Assembly (NCBI GenBank): GCA_003134815.1
Contig: PLCO01000029.1
Location: 24,874 to 88,873, forward strand
Source: Acidobacteriaceae bacterium
GTDB lineage: Bacteria; Acidobacteriota; Terriglobia; Terriglobales; Acidobacteriaceae
DNA length: 64,000 bases
Reading direction: 5' to 3'
A program made the position numbers and the translations under genes. Below the pieces are notes generated by a model. It searched no databases, had not been told where the DNA came from, and worked only from the letters and a program-made list of their open reading frames with translations. Positions 1 through 10,400 of the stretch are shown here, in pieces (positions within the stretch are counted from its first letter, which is position 1; each line of letters begins with the position of its first letter).

Positions 1-1
1 C

Positions 2-2476
2 AATGCTTCGTATAAGAACGCCACCGGAACCGGGCAGGTCACGGTGAATGCCGGCGTGGCATATACGCTGACGGTGGATTCCGCGGCGCCAACGAGCGGC
101 ATCTTGATCTCGCCTGTTTCTCCCGCCGACAACAATGGGGCAAGCGCGGGAGCGACGCCTTTTACGCGCGTTTACAATTCCGGCACGCAGGTGACTCTGA
201 GCGCTCCGCTCACTGATAACAGCTATTCATTCGTTTCCTGGAGCGGATGCACGTCGACAAGCGGGGCAGGCGGAATTAATTGCAACGTGACGATGAGCGC
301 CAACACCACTGTGACGGCAAACTACAACCAGGCGGGGATTTCGTCGATTACCGTGGCGCCTAGCACCGCAACGATCGGCGCGCAGCAGCAGTTCACGGCG
401 ACGGTGCATGGCACCGGCAGCTATAGCAGTGGCGTGACGTGGTCGCTGGCCTGTCCTTTGTGCGCCGGCTTGAGCCCCGGCACGCTGAGCGCGACCGGCC
501 TCTACACCACGCCGTTTCCGGCTCCGGCATTCGTAACTGTTACGGCCACCAGCACCATGAGCGGGTTTACGAACGTGAGCGGCAGCGCGACGGTCACATT
601 GAACCCACCGGCGACGGCGAGCGGCCCGGCACTGACTGTGGACCTGGGCACGCCGACGAATCCGAGCGAAAACCCGCACACAATCAGCCCGTACGTGTAT
701 GGAATGAACGGGTACGTTCTGGATTCAGCCTCGGAGAAGATCGCCAACCCCGGCCTCGTGCGCTGGGGCGGCGACGGTACATCGCGCTACAACTACGTGA
801 ACAACTGGACCAGCTCTGCCGCAGATTGGTACTTCGAGAACTTCCAGGGCGGGGGATCCATGTTCCCGAACGCAGGCTCAAGCTCCAATTTCACTCAGTT
901 CTTCCAGGGCGTGAACAATGTGGGCGCAGCAGCCCTGGGCACGGTGCCGGTTCTGGGTTGGGTCTCAAATGGGACCAACGCATGCAGCTTCACAAAGACG
1001 GCTTACCCCAACCAGGTTGGGCAAAATGGACACGCCGCTTTTGACCCCTACAGCCCACAGTGCGGGTACGGCGTTTACGCCGAGGGCTATGGAGGATGCA
1101 CAAGCTCGACCGGCTGTTCAATCTATGGGAGCAACGCAATCGCCCAGATCACCAGCACCTCGGAACCTGCGCCGAGCATTACCGACCCGGCGACTCCGCT
1201 CCCCGGCTCGTCTAGCCCGGCGCTGACAACGTGGGCGAATGGCACATGGCCGGGCGGCTGGGTGAACTCGATTGCAAGCAACCCAAGTTACGGCAACGGC
1301 GCCAGCGGCAAGGGCGTGGCCATGTGGGATCTGGACAATGAGCCAACATGGTGGGACGCCGTGCACCGCGACGTGCATCCCGTCGCTTTCACCTACGACG
1401 AGGTGACCAACAACGGCATCGGCACGGCGCTGGCCATCAAGACCGCCGATCCGACGGCTCTGGTCAGCGGTCCGGTGATCGACTACTGGGAAGCGTACTT
1501 CTACTCGAAGAAAGACATTGAGAGCGGGTGGAGCTCGGGTTCGCCCTGCTACCAGCCCTGGAGCAACCCTATCGACCGCGAGTCGCATGGCGGCGAACCC
1601 ATGATTGAGTACTATCTGAAGCAATTCAACAGCTATTCGCAGCAGTATGGCATCCGCCTGCTCGATTACCTCGATATTCACGGGTATTTTGCGCCTGACT
1701 ACCCGGCAAACAGCAGCAATTCAGTGGCTTTTACGACTGCCGGCGACACGGGGGAACAGGAAGCTCGCATGAACGCAACGCGCGTCTTCTGGGACCCGAC
1801 CTACACCGATCCCAACTTCCCGCAGCCGAACTACGTCACAGACTCCAATTACGAGACCAAGACGTGCACGCCGCCGGCCCAGGCTCCGCAACTGATCCCG
1901 ATGATGCAGAAATGGGTTGCGAACGACTACCCCGGCACGAAGACAGGGATCGACGAGTACAACTTTGGCGGCCTGGAATCAATCAACGGCGCGGTGGTGC
2001 AGGTTGACATTCTGGGCATCTTCGGTCGCCAGGGGCTGGACATGGGCGCGTTCTGGCCGTCGATGAACTACAGCCAGCAGGGTCCCGGCAACTATTCCTT
2101 TGCCATTTACCGCAACTACGACGGGAACGACTCCACGTTCGGCAACACGTATCTGTACGCGACGAGCACGGGGTCCAGCGGCGACGGCGAGGGGCAGCTT
2201 TCGGTTTACGGCGGGCAGAGAACCTCGGACAAGGCCATCACGGTGATGGTGATCAACAAGACCTACGGCTCGCTGACCTCAACGATCAGCCTGGAGAATT
2301 TTTCGGCGACGAGCGGCACGACGGCGCAGGTGTACCAATACAGCAACGCCAATCTGAATGCAATCGTGCAGCAAGCGGGGGTGAGCGTGACGCCACCCCA
2401 GGGAAGCAGTACGACGAGCACCATCAGCAATTACAGCTTCCCGGCGCAATCCATTACGCTCTTCGTAGTGCCGTAA
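2..2476 (+). CDS. GH44 family glycoside hydrolase with N-terminal Ig-like domains (5' partial)
   Basis: The frame is open to the left window edge, so the true start lies outside; GTG at 44 is only the first start codon seen. The visible N-terminal part has two beta-rich modules: a bacterial-repeat type (about bases 50-330) and an Ig-like module (about 340-600). The catalytic region begins near base 640 with ISPYVYGMNGY and VRWGGDGTSRYN, which are typical of GH44. The likely acid/base Glu is in DLDNEPTWW (codon at 1340) and the likely nucleophile Glu in IDEYNFGG (codon at 1955). GH44 enzymes cut beta-1,4-glucan backbones such as CMC and xyloglucan by a retaining mechanism. The C-terminal 100 residues form the usual beta-sandwich. 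It is presumably exported, but the signal peptide is not in view. The family call is firm; the exact substrate is not known. Confidence 0.88.
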   Translation, partial: NASYKNATGTGQVTVNAGVAYTLTVDSAAPTSGILISPVSPADNNGASAGATPFTRVYNSGTQVTLSAPLTDNSYSFVSWSGCTSTSGAGGINCNVTMSANTTVTANYNQAGISSITVAPSTATIGAQQQFTATVHGTGSYSSGVTWSLACPLCAGLSPGTLSATGLYTTPFPAPAFVTVTATSTMSGFTNVSGSATVTLNPPATASGPALTVDLGTPTNPSENPHTISPYVYGMNGYVLDSASEKIANPGLVRWGGDGTSRYNYVNNWTSSAADWYFENFQGGGSMFPNAGSSSNFTQFFQGVNNVGAAALGTVPVLGWVSNGTNACSFTKTAYPNQVGQNGHAAFDPYSPQCGYGVYAEGYGGCTSSTGCSIYGSNAIAQITSTSEPAPSITDPATPLPGSSSPALTTWANGTWPGGWVNSIASNPSYGNGASGKGVAMWDLDNEPTWWDAVHRDVHPVAFTYDEVTNNGIGTALAIKTADPTALVSGPVIDYWEAYFYSKKDIESGWSSGSPCYQPWSNPIDRESHGGEPMIEYYLKQFNSYSQQYGIRLLDYLDIHGYFAPDYPANSSNSVAFTTAGDTGEQEARMNATRVFWDPTYTDPNFPQPNYVTDSNYETKTCTPPAQAPQLIPMMQKWVANDYPGTKTGIDEYNFGGLESINGAVVQVDILGIFGRQGLDMGAFWPSMNYSQQGPGNYSFAIYRNYDGNDSTFGNTYLYATSTGSSGDGEGQLSVYGGQRTSDKAITVMVINKTYGSLTSTISLENFSATSGTTAQVYQYSNANLNAIVQQAGVSVTPPQGSSTTSTISNYSFPAQSITLFVVP

Positions 2477-3315
2477 TAGGCGGGAAGCATTGTCGATGGC
2501 GAGGATTTAGCGCCAGACTGCGATGCGCCGGGATCGAGCCGCGAACTGGCGGAATCCGGGCTGCGACAGGTGCACGACGGGTCCGAGGATGGCATTTTAT
2601 GGTATCGCAATCATGCCCGGTAAAAAGCTCGGAACGCAAGACAAAAAGATGCCATTCCAGCCACGAGCGGACATATGCGCAGCGAAGTCCGATCAGCGCC
2701 TCCATCATAGGGTGGAGAAGCTCTGGCAAGCTCCACGCATGGACGAGAACGCAGCCGCTGCTGGAGGCAGTGTCCGATCTGAGTTCCGGGTCGCGGGTTG
2801 CGGTCGCGCTTATGGATGTGGATGTGAGGAGAAAATGCTAGCTCGGGCGTGAATGGGTTTTTCTCTTGCCAGGCGAATCGCTTTTATGGCCTGAAGGCCA
2901 AGGCGCCGAACCAGTTGCTTGATCGAAGCTTCTCACGCGCGAGCGGAACACCATTAGACCTCCCAGCTGCGAATCTTCCCGACTGGGTGCTCATGGTTGC
3001 GCCGTCGAGAGCAGCCGTGGGTCCGCGAAGTGTCGCGAAACGCGCCTGCAAAGGCATGAAAAGCCTCAAAAACAGGCAATCCTTCGGTACCGATCCCATC
3101 ATTGGAAAACTCGGAAAGAATTCACTTGACAGAGTCTAACCTTAAGCTTCAGAATTCCCTGTCATCAAAGCAGAACGTGAATCTGCGTCCGAATACTCAA
3201 AGGCTTAAGTGGCACTTAAAAGCTTAGTTGGGGTGTGCAGAGACTTAGGCGCTGCGTGAGGACCGGGAACCATCTGTCAAAGACACAAAGGAATGTAGCC
3301 GACGGGGGGACTACT
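2477..3315. other. Intergenic region without a credible gene
   Basis: About 840 bases separate the GH44 gene from the TonB-dependent receptor. The short reading frames here have no recognisable motif, no good ribosome binding site and atypical composition. A small hairpin (TGGCC/GGCCA) lies at 2887-2900. The stretch is probably a long leader or promoter region for the receptor; no clear -35/-10 pair could be defined. Confidence 0.5.
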
Positions 3316-6300
3316 ATGAAGTTCTTTTCAGGGAACAGGCCGACTGCCTCGTTGCTGGTGATGCTAACCGCAGTGCTTCTGCTGGCGCAGACGACGCTCC
3401 AGGGGCAAGCGACAGGAAACGTGACTGGCGTTGTCTCGGATACGACAGGCGCCGTCATTCCAAAGGCCACGGTTGTATTGGCCGACCTGGCGAGCGGAAT
3501 CAAGCGCACCTTGACCAGTAATAGCGACGGCGCTTTTGCGTTCGCCGGCGTCACCCCCGGCCTCAGTTTCCAGCTCTCGGTGACGGCTGAGAATTTCGAC
3601 CCCTGGCAATCCCAGCCGTTCCCGGTCCGCGCCGGAGACAAGTTGAGCTACGGGGATATCAAAATGAAAGTCGGCGCCACCACCGCGGCAGTCACCGTGG
3701 AAGCGGTAGTCGATTCCAATCTGGCCGCGCTCGACACTGGCGAGCGCAGCGACATCATCACCGCCAAGGACCTGAACACCCTCACTATCGTCGGTCGCGA
3801 CGCCGGCGAGCTGGTCAAGATGTTGCCCGGATATGCATTGTCTACTGGGACTCAAGGCCTTTTCAACCGTCCGGGATACAACAACGCGGTTGTGGGCCTG
3901 AGCGGTCCCTCATCGGCATATGTCGCCAATGGCTCCGGCCCGGCCGGCATCGCAATCGTCAGCGACGGCGTTTCGCTCACCGATATCGCCACCAATTCGG
4001 GGTCGGTGCAGCAGATGAACATCGAGATGGTGCAGAACGTCAAGGCCTCCAGTTCTTCATATGGGCCCGAATACGCGAAGGGGCCGGCGCTCATCAGCTC
4101 CTCGACTAAAACGGGAGGCTCCACGTATCACGGCGCGGCCTATCTGGTGGCCCGCAACGCGGTTTTGAACTCCAACGACTGGTACGACAATTACCTGCGC
4201 CAGTCCCGCCCCAACGAGCAGTACTTTTATCCTGGCGGTAATTTCGGCGGTCCGTTACCGCTTCCGTTTACGAGTTTCAATCACAACAAAGATAAGCTAT
4301 TCTTCTTCGCCGGATTCGAGTATTACCATCAGGTCTTTGAAGCTAATCAGCAGGCGATTTCTGCCTGGGTGCCCACCTCGGCCGAGCGCCAGGGCGATTT
4401 CAGCGCTGCCTCGCTCGATGCCGAACTCTGCGGCTCGCGCCCCGACGGCAAGGCCAACCCCGATGCCATTCTGCCCATGTGCTTTGTGGATAGCTTCCTG
4501 CCGAATGGAACAGCAGTGGCAAACAATAATGCCAATCCATACATCAACGGCGCCGGCGCAGCGCTCGTGAACTGGTTCCCGAAGCCTAATGCGGATCCAT
4601 TCACCAACCCCTTTGGTTACAACTATATTCAGCAGCTCCAGCAGAACCAGAACGGAAGCGTGTTCAGGTCCACGCTGCAGTACAACATCAATTCCAACAA
4701 TAACCTGTTCCTGGTCTATGGGTTGCAGAGGGAGATCGACGAGGATCCTGTTGCTCTCGGCTACTTCCCGACTGGCGGCGTGCCTTATCCCGGCGACATC
4801 ACTACCGGCGACGTTTCGAATGTGCTTTCCGCGCGCTACACGCGCTTCTTCGGTTCGACCGTAACCAACGAGCTATCGGCTGCAATGTCCTTCGTCAGCC
4901 TGCCAGGGAAGATGGGCAAACCTTTGGCGGTTGATCGGTTTGACATTCCGGGAAATGGCGGCCTGGGATTCGACTATCTGGGCGAGTACAAAAACAACAA
5001 CGACTTTTCCGTGCCCGCGATTAACGGCGGGGGGCCGACCGGCTATCCAAACGTGGTCATGCCCGGGGGGTTCTTTAACAACCGGATCCACACCAAGAAG
5101 GTCGATCCGATTGTCCAAGACAACGTGAGCTGGCAGATAAAAAACCACTTCCTTCAGTTCGGTTTCTATGGGGAGCAAGGCACCTACAACGGCATCGCGG
5201 ATCCTGGCGCTTATCCTCAGGGCGAGTACACGTTCAATCCCCAAAACTCCTACTTCGAATATTCGTCGACCAATCAGGCGCCGTATAACGGCTGCGTGAA
5301 TCCGAACCCGGCAGGCAACCTGCGCACCTCAGGCGCGGCCTACCTGGGAAGCTGCTATAACCCGACGGCGATGATGTATGAGGGGTATGCCGATTCGTTT
5401 ACACAGACCAATTTCACGCCCCTTGTTGACATGCGTTACACGACTCTGGCCGGGTTCGCCATGGACACGCTGAAAATTCACAACCTCAACCTGATCTTCG
5501 GCGCGCGCTTCGAGCATCTCGGCCCCTGGACAGACCGCTATAACAATGGCTTGGCAACGTTCTCCGACAGCCTTTACACCTCACAATGCAGCGGTTACAC
5601 CCGCAACTGCAGCAGCGCCGGTTTCCCGGGCATCACGTGGGCTTCGCAGAAGACTGGTGTGTCGAACTCGGTCAACTCCCCGGCATCGATCTATTTAACC
5701 CCCCGCGTGGGGGTGGCCTGGGATATCCGCGGAAAAGGCAAGACCGTATTGCGCGGCGGTTGGGGCGTATACCGCAACCAGGAGCAGTTCAATCCCTACG
5801 CCCTCGCGGCAGCCACAGCTCAGGGATACAAATCCTCATTCCTGCAGGGACCGCTCACCTACAACCAGATTGATAGCCAGTCTCCCCTTCTGCCTCCCGA
5901 TTTCAGCGCCTACACGATCTCGCCTCACGATTCGGTTCGTCCGATCTATTACGAATTCAATGGCGGGATCGATGAAAGTTTGCCCTGGCACTCGCACCTG
6001 TCTGTTGCATACGTGGGCAACCACAGCGTCAACCTGGGATCGTACAGCGGGAGCAACAACTACAACAGCGCATCCGATATCAACATCATCTGCGGCATTG
6101 AGACGGGCTGCCCCGCGAATAATAACCCCAACATGGCCGGCACAAAAGACAACCTGTTCTTTCTTACCGACTATTCGGCGATCCCGCTCAATCTGACCTC
6201 GCTTTACGGTAATCCTGTCATCGGTAGCATTGCCTCGTTTGGCACGCCGGAATTCGATTTGTACCGGCCCTACCCGTTCTATCAGCATCTCTACCAGCTC

Positions 6301-7224
6301 AAGCATGACTTCTACTCGAACTACAACAGCGCGCAGATCGAGTGGGACAAGGGTGCCGGCATGGTCAGTTGGGGCGCCAACTATACGTTTGCCAAGAACC
6401 TGGCGACCGCCTCGTCGTACAACAACCAGCTCGTTGATCCGGCGAATCTGCGCAACGATTACAACCCGGTGCCATACGACCGGACGCAAACCTTCAACAT
6501 TCATTACCTGATCAACCTAGGCAAACGTTACAAGGGTGGAAACAGGTTGCTCTCAGAGGCCGCCAACGGCTGGCAAATCTCCGGAATCTCGCAGGTCGCA
6601 AGCGGTTTCCCGTTGGCGTCTGAAAACGGCAATAACTTCGGATTCGGATTCGGCGGCCTCGCGAATGCAGTGCAGGTTGCAAATCCAACACAGGCGAATC
6701 AACAAGGTCAGGTTAATCCGTGTGAGAACATCTACGGCATCAAGCCGGATAAGAACGGGAACACTTACTGTGTCAACAATATGAATCCGGTGGTGTGGCT
6801 GGGTACACCGGACGTACAATTAATGCCCACGCTGGTCACCGGCGTCAGCATTAAGGGCGGCTCGCATACGCACCAATTCATCAATCCTCTAGGCTTCGGC
6901 ATTCCGCAGCCCGGCAGCAACGGGGCCTATCGGTTGCCCTACCTGCGTGGTCCAGCGTACATGGACCACGATCTGACGGTACTGAAGGATTTCTCTATGG
7001 GAGAAGGAAAAACCTTGCAGTTGCGGGCCGCGGCTTTCAACTTCCTTAATCACCCTCTGGTTTCGTTCAATAACCAAAACACTAACAACCTGAATCTCGG
7101 TTTTCAGAATGGGGTCGTTGGGCAGCCGCTGACGCAAAGCATGCTTACGTACCAGAATTTCGGCGTGGCGGATATCAAGGTCGGAAACAGGCTGGCGGAG
7201 TTGGAAGCTAAGTTTACGTTCTAG
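3316..7224 (+). CDS. TonB-dependent receptor with carboxypeptidase-regulatory N-terminal domain (Oar-like)
   Basis: An outer-membrane active transporter of about 1300 residues. ATG 3316 was chosen over the upstream in-frame GTG 3235 because a G-rich ribosome binding site (GGGGGGA, 3304-3310) precedes it and it starts a clean signal peptide (residues 1-32, ending LQGQA). A carboxypeptidase-regulatory-like beta-sandwich follows (about 33-110: GNVTGVVSDTTGAVIP, then SDGAFAFAGV), then a plug domain (about 125-270) and a very large beta-barrel ending in EAKFTF, with the terminal Phe typical of outer-membrane proteins. Such Oar-like receptors are abundant in Acidobacteriota. There is no SusD partner next to it; the following two NHL proteins may be its surface partners. 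Substrate is inferred to be a plant glycan fragment from the surrounding glycoside hydrolases. Confidence 0.9.
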   Translation: MKFFSGNRPTASLLVMLTAVLLLAQTTLQGQATGNVTGVVSDTTGAVIPKATVVLADLASGIKRTLTSNSDGAFAFAGVTPGLSFQLSVTAENFDPWQSQPFPVRAGDKLSYGDIKMKVGATTAAVTVEAVVDSNLAALDTGERSDIITAKDLNTLTIVGRDAGELVKMLPGYALSTGTQGLFNRPGYNNAVVGLSGPSSAYVANGSGPAGIAIVSDGVSLTDIATNSGSVQQMNIEMVQNVKASSSSYGPEYAKGPALISSSTKTGGSTYHGAAYLVARNAVLNSNDWYDNYLRQSRPNEQYFYPGGNFGGPLPLPFTSFNHNKDKLFFFAGFEYYHQVFEANQQAISAWVPTSAERQGDFSAASLDAELCGSRPDGKANPDAILPMCFVDSFLPNGTAVANNNANPYINGAGAALVNWFPKPNADPFTNPFGYNYIQQLQQNQNGSVFRSTLQYNINSNNNLFLVYGLQREIDEDPVALGYFPTGGVPYPGDITTGDVSNVLSARYTRFFGSTVTNELSAAMSFVSLPGKMGKPLAVDRFDIPGNGGLGFDYLGEYKNNNDFSVPAINGGGPTGYPNVVMPGGFFNNRIHTKKVDPIVQDNVSWQIKNHFLQFGFYGEQGTYNGIADPGAYPQGEYTFNPQNSYFEYSSTNQAPYNGCVNPNPAGNLRTSGAAYLGSCYNPTAMMYEGYADSFTQTNFTPLVDMRYTTLAGFAMDTLKIHNLNLIFGARFEHLGPWTDRYNNGLATFSDSLYTSQCSGYTRNCSSAGFPGITWASQKTGVSNSVNSPASIYLTPRVGVAWDIRGKGKTVLRGGWGVYRNQEQFNPYALAAATAQGYKSSFLQGPLTYNQIDSQSPLLPPDFSAYTISPHDSVRPIYYEFNGGIDESLPWHSHLSVAYVGNHSVNLGSYSGSNNYNSASDINIICGIETGCPANNNPNMAGTKDNLFFLTDYSAIPLNLTSLYGNPVIGSIASFGTPEFDLYRPYPFYQHLYQLKHDFYSNYNSAQIEWDKGAGMVSWGANYTFAKNLATASSYNNQLVDPANLRNDYNPVPYDRTQTFNIHYLINLGKRYKGGNRLLSEAANGWQISGISQVASGFPLASENGNNFGFGFGGLANAVQVANPTQANQQGQVNPCENIYGIKPDKNGNTYCVNNMNPVVWLGTPDVQLMPTLVTGVSIKGGSHTHQFINPLGFGIPQPGSNGAYRLPYLRGPAYMDHDLTVLKDFSMGEGKTLQLRAAAFNFLNHPLVSFNNQNTNNLNLGFQNGVVGQPLTQSMLTYQNFGVADIKVGNRLAELEAKFTF

Positions 7225-7424
7225 TCCAGTCCCCGTCCAAGTGATCGGCGCATGAGTCGAGTGCGGCGGCCGGATAGGGGCAGGCAAATGGCCCGCGAAG
7301 ACGGAACAGCTGGCCAAACAGGATTAAGTACTGCGGCATCCGTCTTTTGTCGAATCCGCGAAAGCGGACAGACGGGTAAGCCGCTCGTAACAGGAACTCT
7401 GATTGAGCTTGTGGGAGGAAGTAA

Positions 7425-10400
7425 ATGGCCATCGAATCTAACGTCATGTTTCGTAGAATTGCACGGATCGCGTGCCTGGTGCTTCTTGCCGGCCTGTTGC
7501 CGGCAGTTTCCGCCAAGGCCCAGTTGCCGATTAAGGCGCCGGCCCCGGTCTCGGTGGGCTCGGTCGTTCCCTTCAACCATGGCAGCACCGGCAACTGGAT
7601 TCAGATCTATTCCATGAAGCAAGACCCCTTGCACGGCCATATCGTCTTCCTGGATTCCGCCGGCAGCGTGATCTACGATATGGCGCCCGGCGCATCGTTG
7701 CCGACGGAGATGGTGGGACCAGAACAGTCAAATAAAACCGCCTCCGATTGTTCGCTGCTGGAGTACAAGGGATCGTACTGGAACGGCGCCATTGCCTTCG
7801 ATAAGTGGGACAACATGTATGTCACGGATCGCTTCGGCTCCGCTGTCCAATTCTGCCGGGTTCCGTACAACGCCAGCGCGGGCACGTGGACTTTCACCGT
7901 CGCGGACATCTGGAAAGGTCCTACCTTCACAAATAGCAGCAACCAAACGGTGTCGATTCCGCCCCAGGATCTACAGGTGGCAGATGACGGCGTCACTTTC
8001 TATGTGTGTACGTCGGATACCTCGTCAATCTACAAGTACACGGTGGATATCAACGGCAATGTCAGTGGGGTTACGGCTTTGGCCACCGGCCTGGAGGCTG
8101 GGGCTACGCAAATGGCTGTCGACCACGCCGGCAACCTGTTCTTCGTCGAAAATCAAGGCGCTTATCCCAACAATGTGCATGGCATTCGGGAGATTGTCGC
8201 TGGCTCCCCAACCGTTGTCGGCGACGGCACCGGAACAGCCGAGGGTGCGTTACCCCGGGTCGACCAGGGCGGCTGGAACGGCATTAACGGCATGTACATT
8301 GACCCGCAGGGAAACATGTACTTCGGAAGCACGAACAACATTTCCTATGGCGGGCAAGCGGACGGCGTTTTCATGATTCCCAATGAGGGCACACCGTCGA
8401 GCCCGAAGCTCACGTGGGCCGATACGGTGATGGTTTCGCCGGTTGATGGCGGATACCCGCCGATGGTCGATAGTAGAGGGTTCCTCTGGATCGCCACCAG
8501 CTATTACAACAACTGGGCGCCGGCCGGCATAAACGCCCCGCAATGCGATACCACGACCCAGCAGAACGCGACGGCCACTTGTTTGGAGTCGACCATCGTG
8601 CTGTGGAAGCCCGGCGCTCTCAGCCTGGGGAATTCTCCGGTAGGTGGGCCGAGCGTAGTGCCAATCACGGCCTATTCAGTCGCGGCGGGCGGCGGAACGG
8701 TGACGTTGACCGCGAATAACTCCTTCACCGAAGAGCAAGTGGTCACGATCTCGGCAAAGGCCGGCGACCCCTTGTTTCCCCTGAATGGACTCAGTTTCTA
8801 TGTGTCAGGAACCGGCCTGAGCGGTTCTGCCTTCCAGATCTCAACAAGCGCCATCGCAGCAGGCACCAGCGGCTCAACAACCGCCGCTCTCGGCCTCAAT
8901 CAGACGCAGGCCATTTATTACATGTTCAACAAGCCCACCACGCCGGCCAGTATTGCTCTGGCGCCGCCGAGCAATACGAATTTCAAGACCGTCGCCAGCA
9001 GTCCTGAGGCGAGCGTGCCGGCGCCGACAAATCCGGTCTTGCCCTGCACCGCCGGCGCCTCGTATCCGGCTTTCACCGCCAACATGACGACAACCAGCGC
9101 ATACAGCTGGTGCCCTTATTATGTGCAATTGAACACCACCAAGGCCGGCCCGGTGGAGGGCGAGGTTCAACTGCTCGACTCCGGCAGCAATGTCATCGAC
9201 GGAAGCAACGCCTACCTAAGCGGTGTCGGGCAAGGCGCGGCGGTTTCGGTGGTTTCTTCGGCCACGGTTCAGTCCATTGCTACCGGGCTGAACAACCCAA
9301 AGCAAGTGGCGGCTGATCCTTATGGCAACACCTACGTCGCAGACGCGGCATTGAAGGCCATTGAGGAATATCCGGCGGGCACCACCAGTCCGGTATCGGG
9401 CAAAGTCCTGGGCAGCAGCCTTTCGGCGCCCACCGGCGTGGCCGTCGATGGCGTTGGCAATCTCTATATCGGAGACTCCGGCAACGTCTACCTGATTCCG
9501 TTTGTCAAGGGCGCCTTGGCCACCACGCAGCAAACCAAGATTGCCTCCGGTTTGGGCACGGGCAACTTGAATCTTGCAGTCAATGGCCTTGGGGATCTGT
9601 TTGTAGCCGATGAGGCCAACAAGCAGGTGGTTGAGATCCCGAATCCGCAGACAGAGTTGATCGCGAAAAACTATCCGCAGATCGTGCTTGGGTCGGGATT
9701 CACGGGTCCGTCTGCTATTGCCACTGACAGCTCAGGGAATGTTTGGGTAGCCGATGGAGCTAACCTGTTTGAGATCACAATACCCTTCGGAGGTTTGACC
9801 AAGGTTGCGAGCGGCCTCCACGCGCCAGTCACCGGTTTGGCCGTGGACCCATCGGGCTCGGTCTTTGTAGCAGAATCCACGGGGCTCGTGTGGATACCCT
9901 ATAGCACGACTACGGGTGCCTTGAATGTCAACAGCGAGGTTCTATTGTCAAGCGGTCTGGGCACCGGCCCCGCCATACCGTGGGGCGTGACGCTCGACGG
10001 CATGCAGAATGCCTATGCATCTTATGGCTCCGGGTCAACGGCTGGCTTGTCGCAGCTCGGCATCGGCGGCACATACAATTTCAACGCCGGAAACGTTGAG
10101 GCCAATCCCAACGTGCCTGTCGAAGTCGACGCCCAGATTCTCAATCTGGGCAACCTGCCGCTGACGGTCTCCGACGACCCAACTGTCGACCTCGTCTCTG
10201 GCACAAATCCCGCAGATTACTCCGTGGCTCCGGCCACCCAGAACTCCCCGTCCTGCAGCTCCTCCACAAGCACTCCGCCGGGCGGTTCCTGCTACCTCGG
10301 AATGGTTCTGCAAGCGCCGGTTGCGGGCCAAACCAGTGCCTCCATCAATGTGATCAGCAACGCCGCGAATGCGACGTCCGGAGTTGCCGTCGCAGTGTCA

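Noticed and set aside
2523..3139. Small open frames of 80-110 codons between GH44 and the receptor
   Set aside because: No motifs, no ribosome binding sites and overlapping frames on both strands; they look like chance frames in GC-rich DNA.
3126..3154. TTGACA as a -35 box before the TonB-dependent receptor
   Set aside because: No -10-like hexamer is found 16-18 bases downstream.
3210..3224. TGGCAC...GC resembling a sigma-54 promoter
   Set aside because: The spacing between the GG and GC pairs is one base short and the -12 element is poor.
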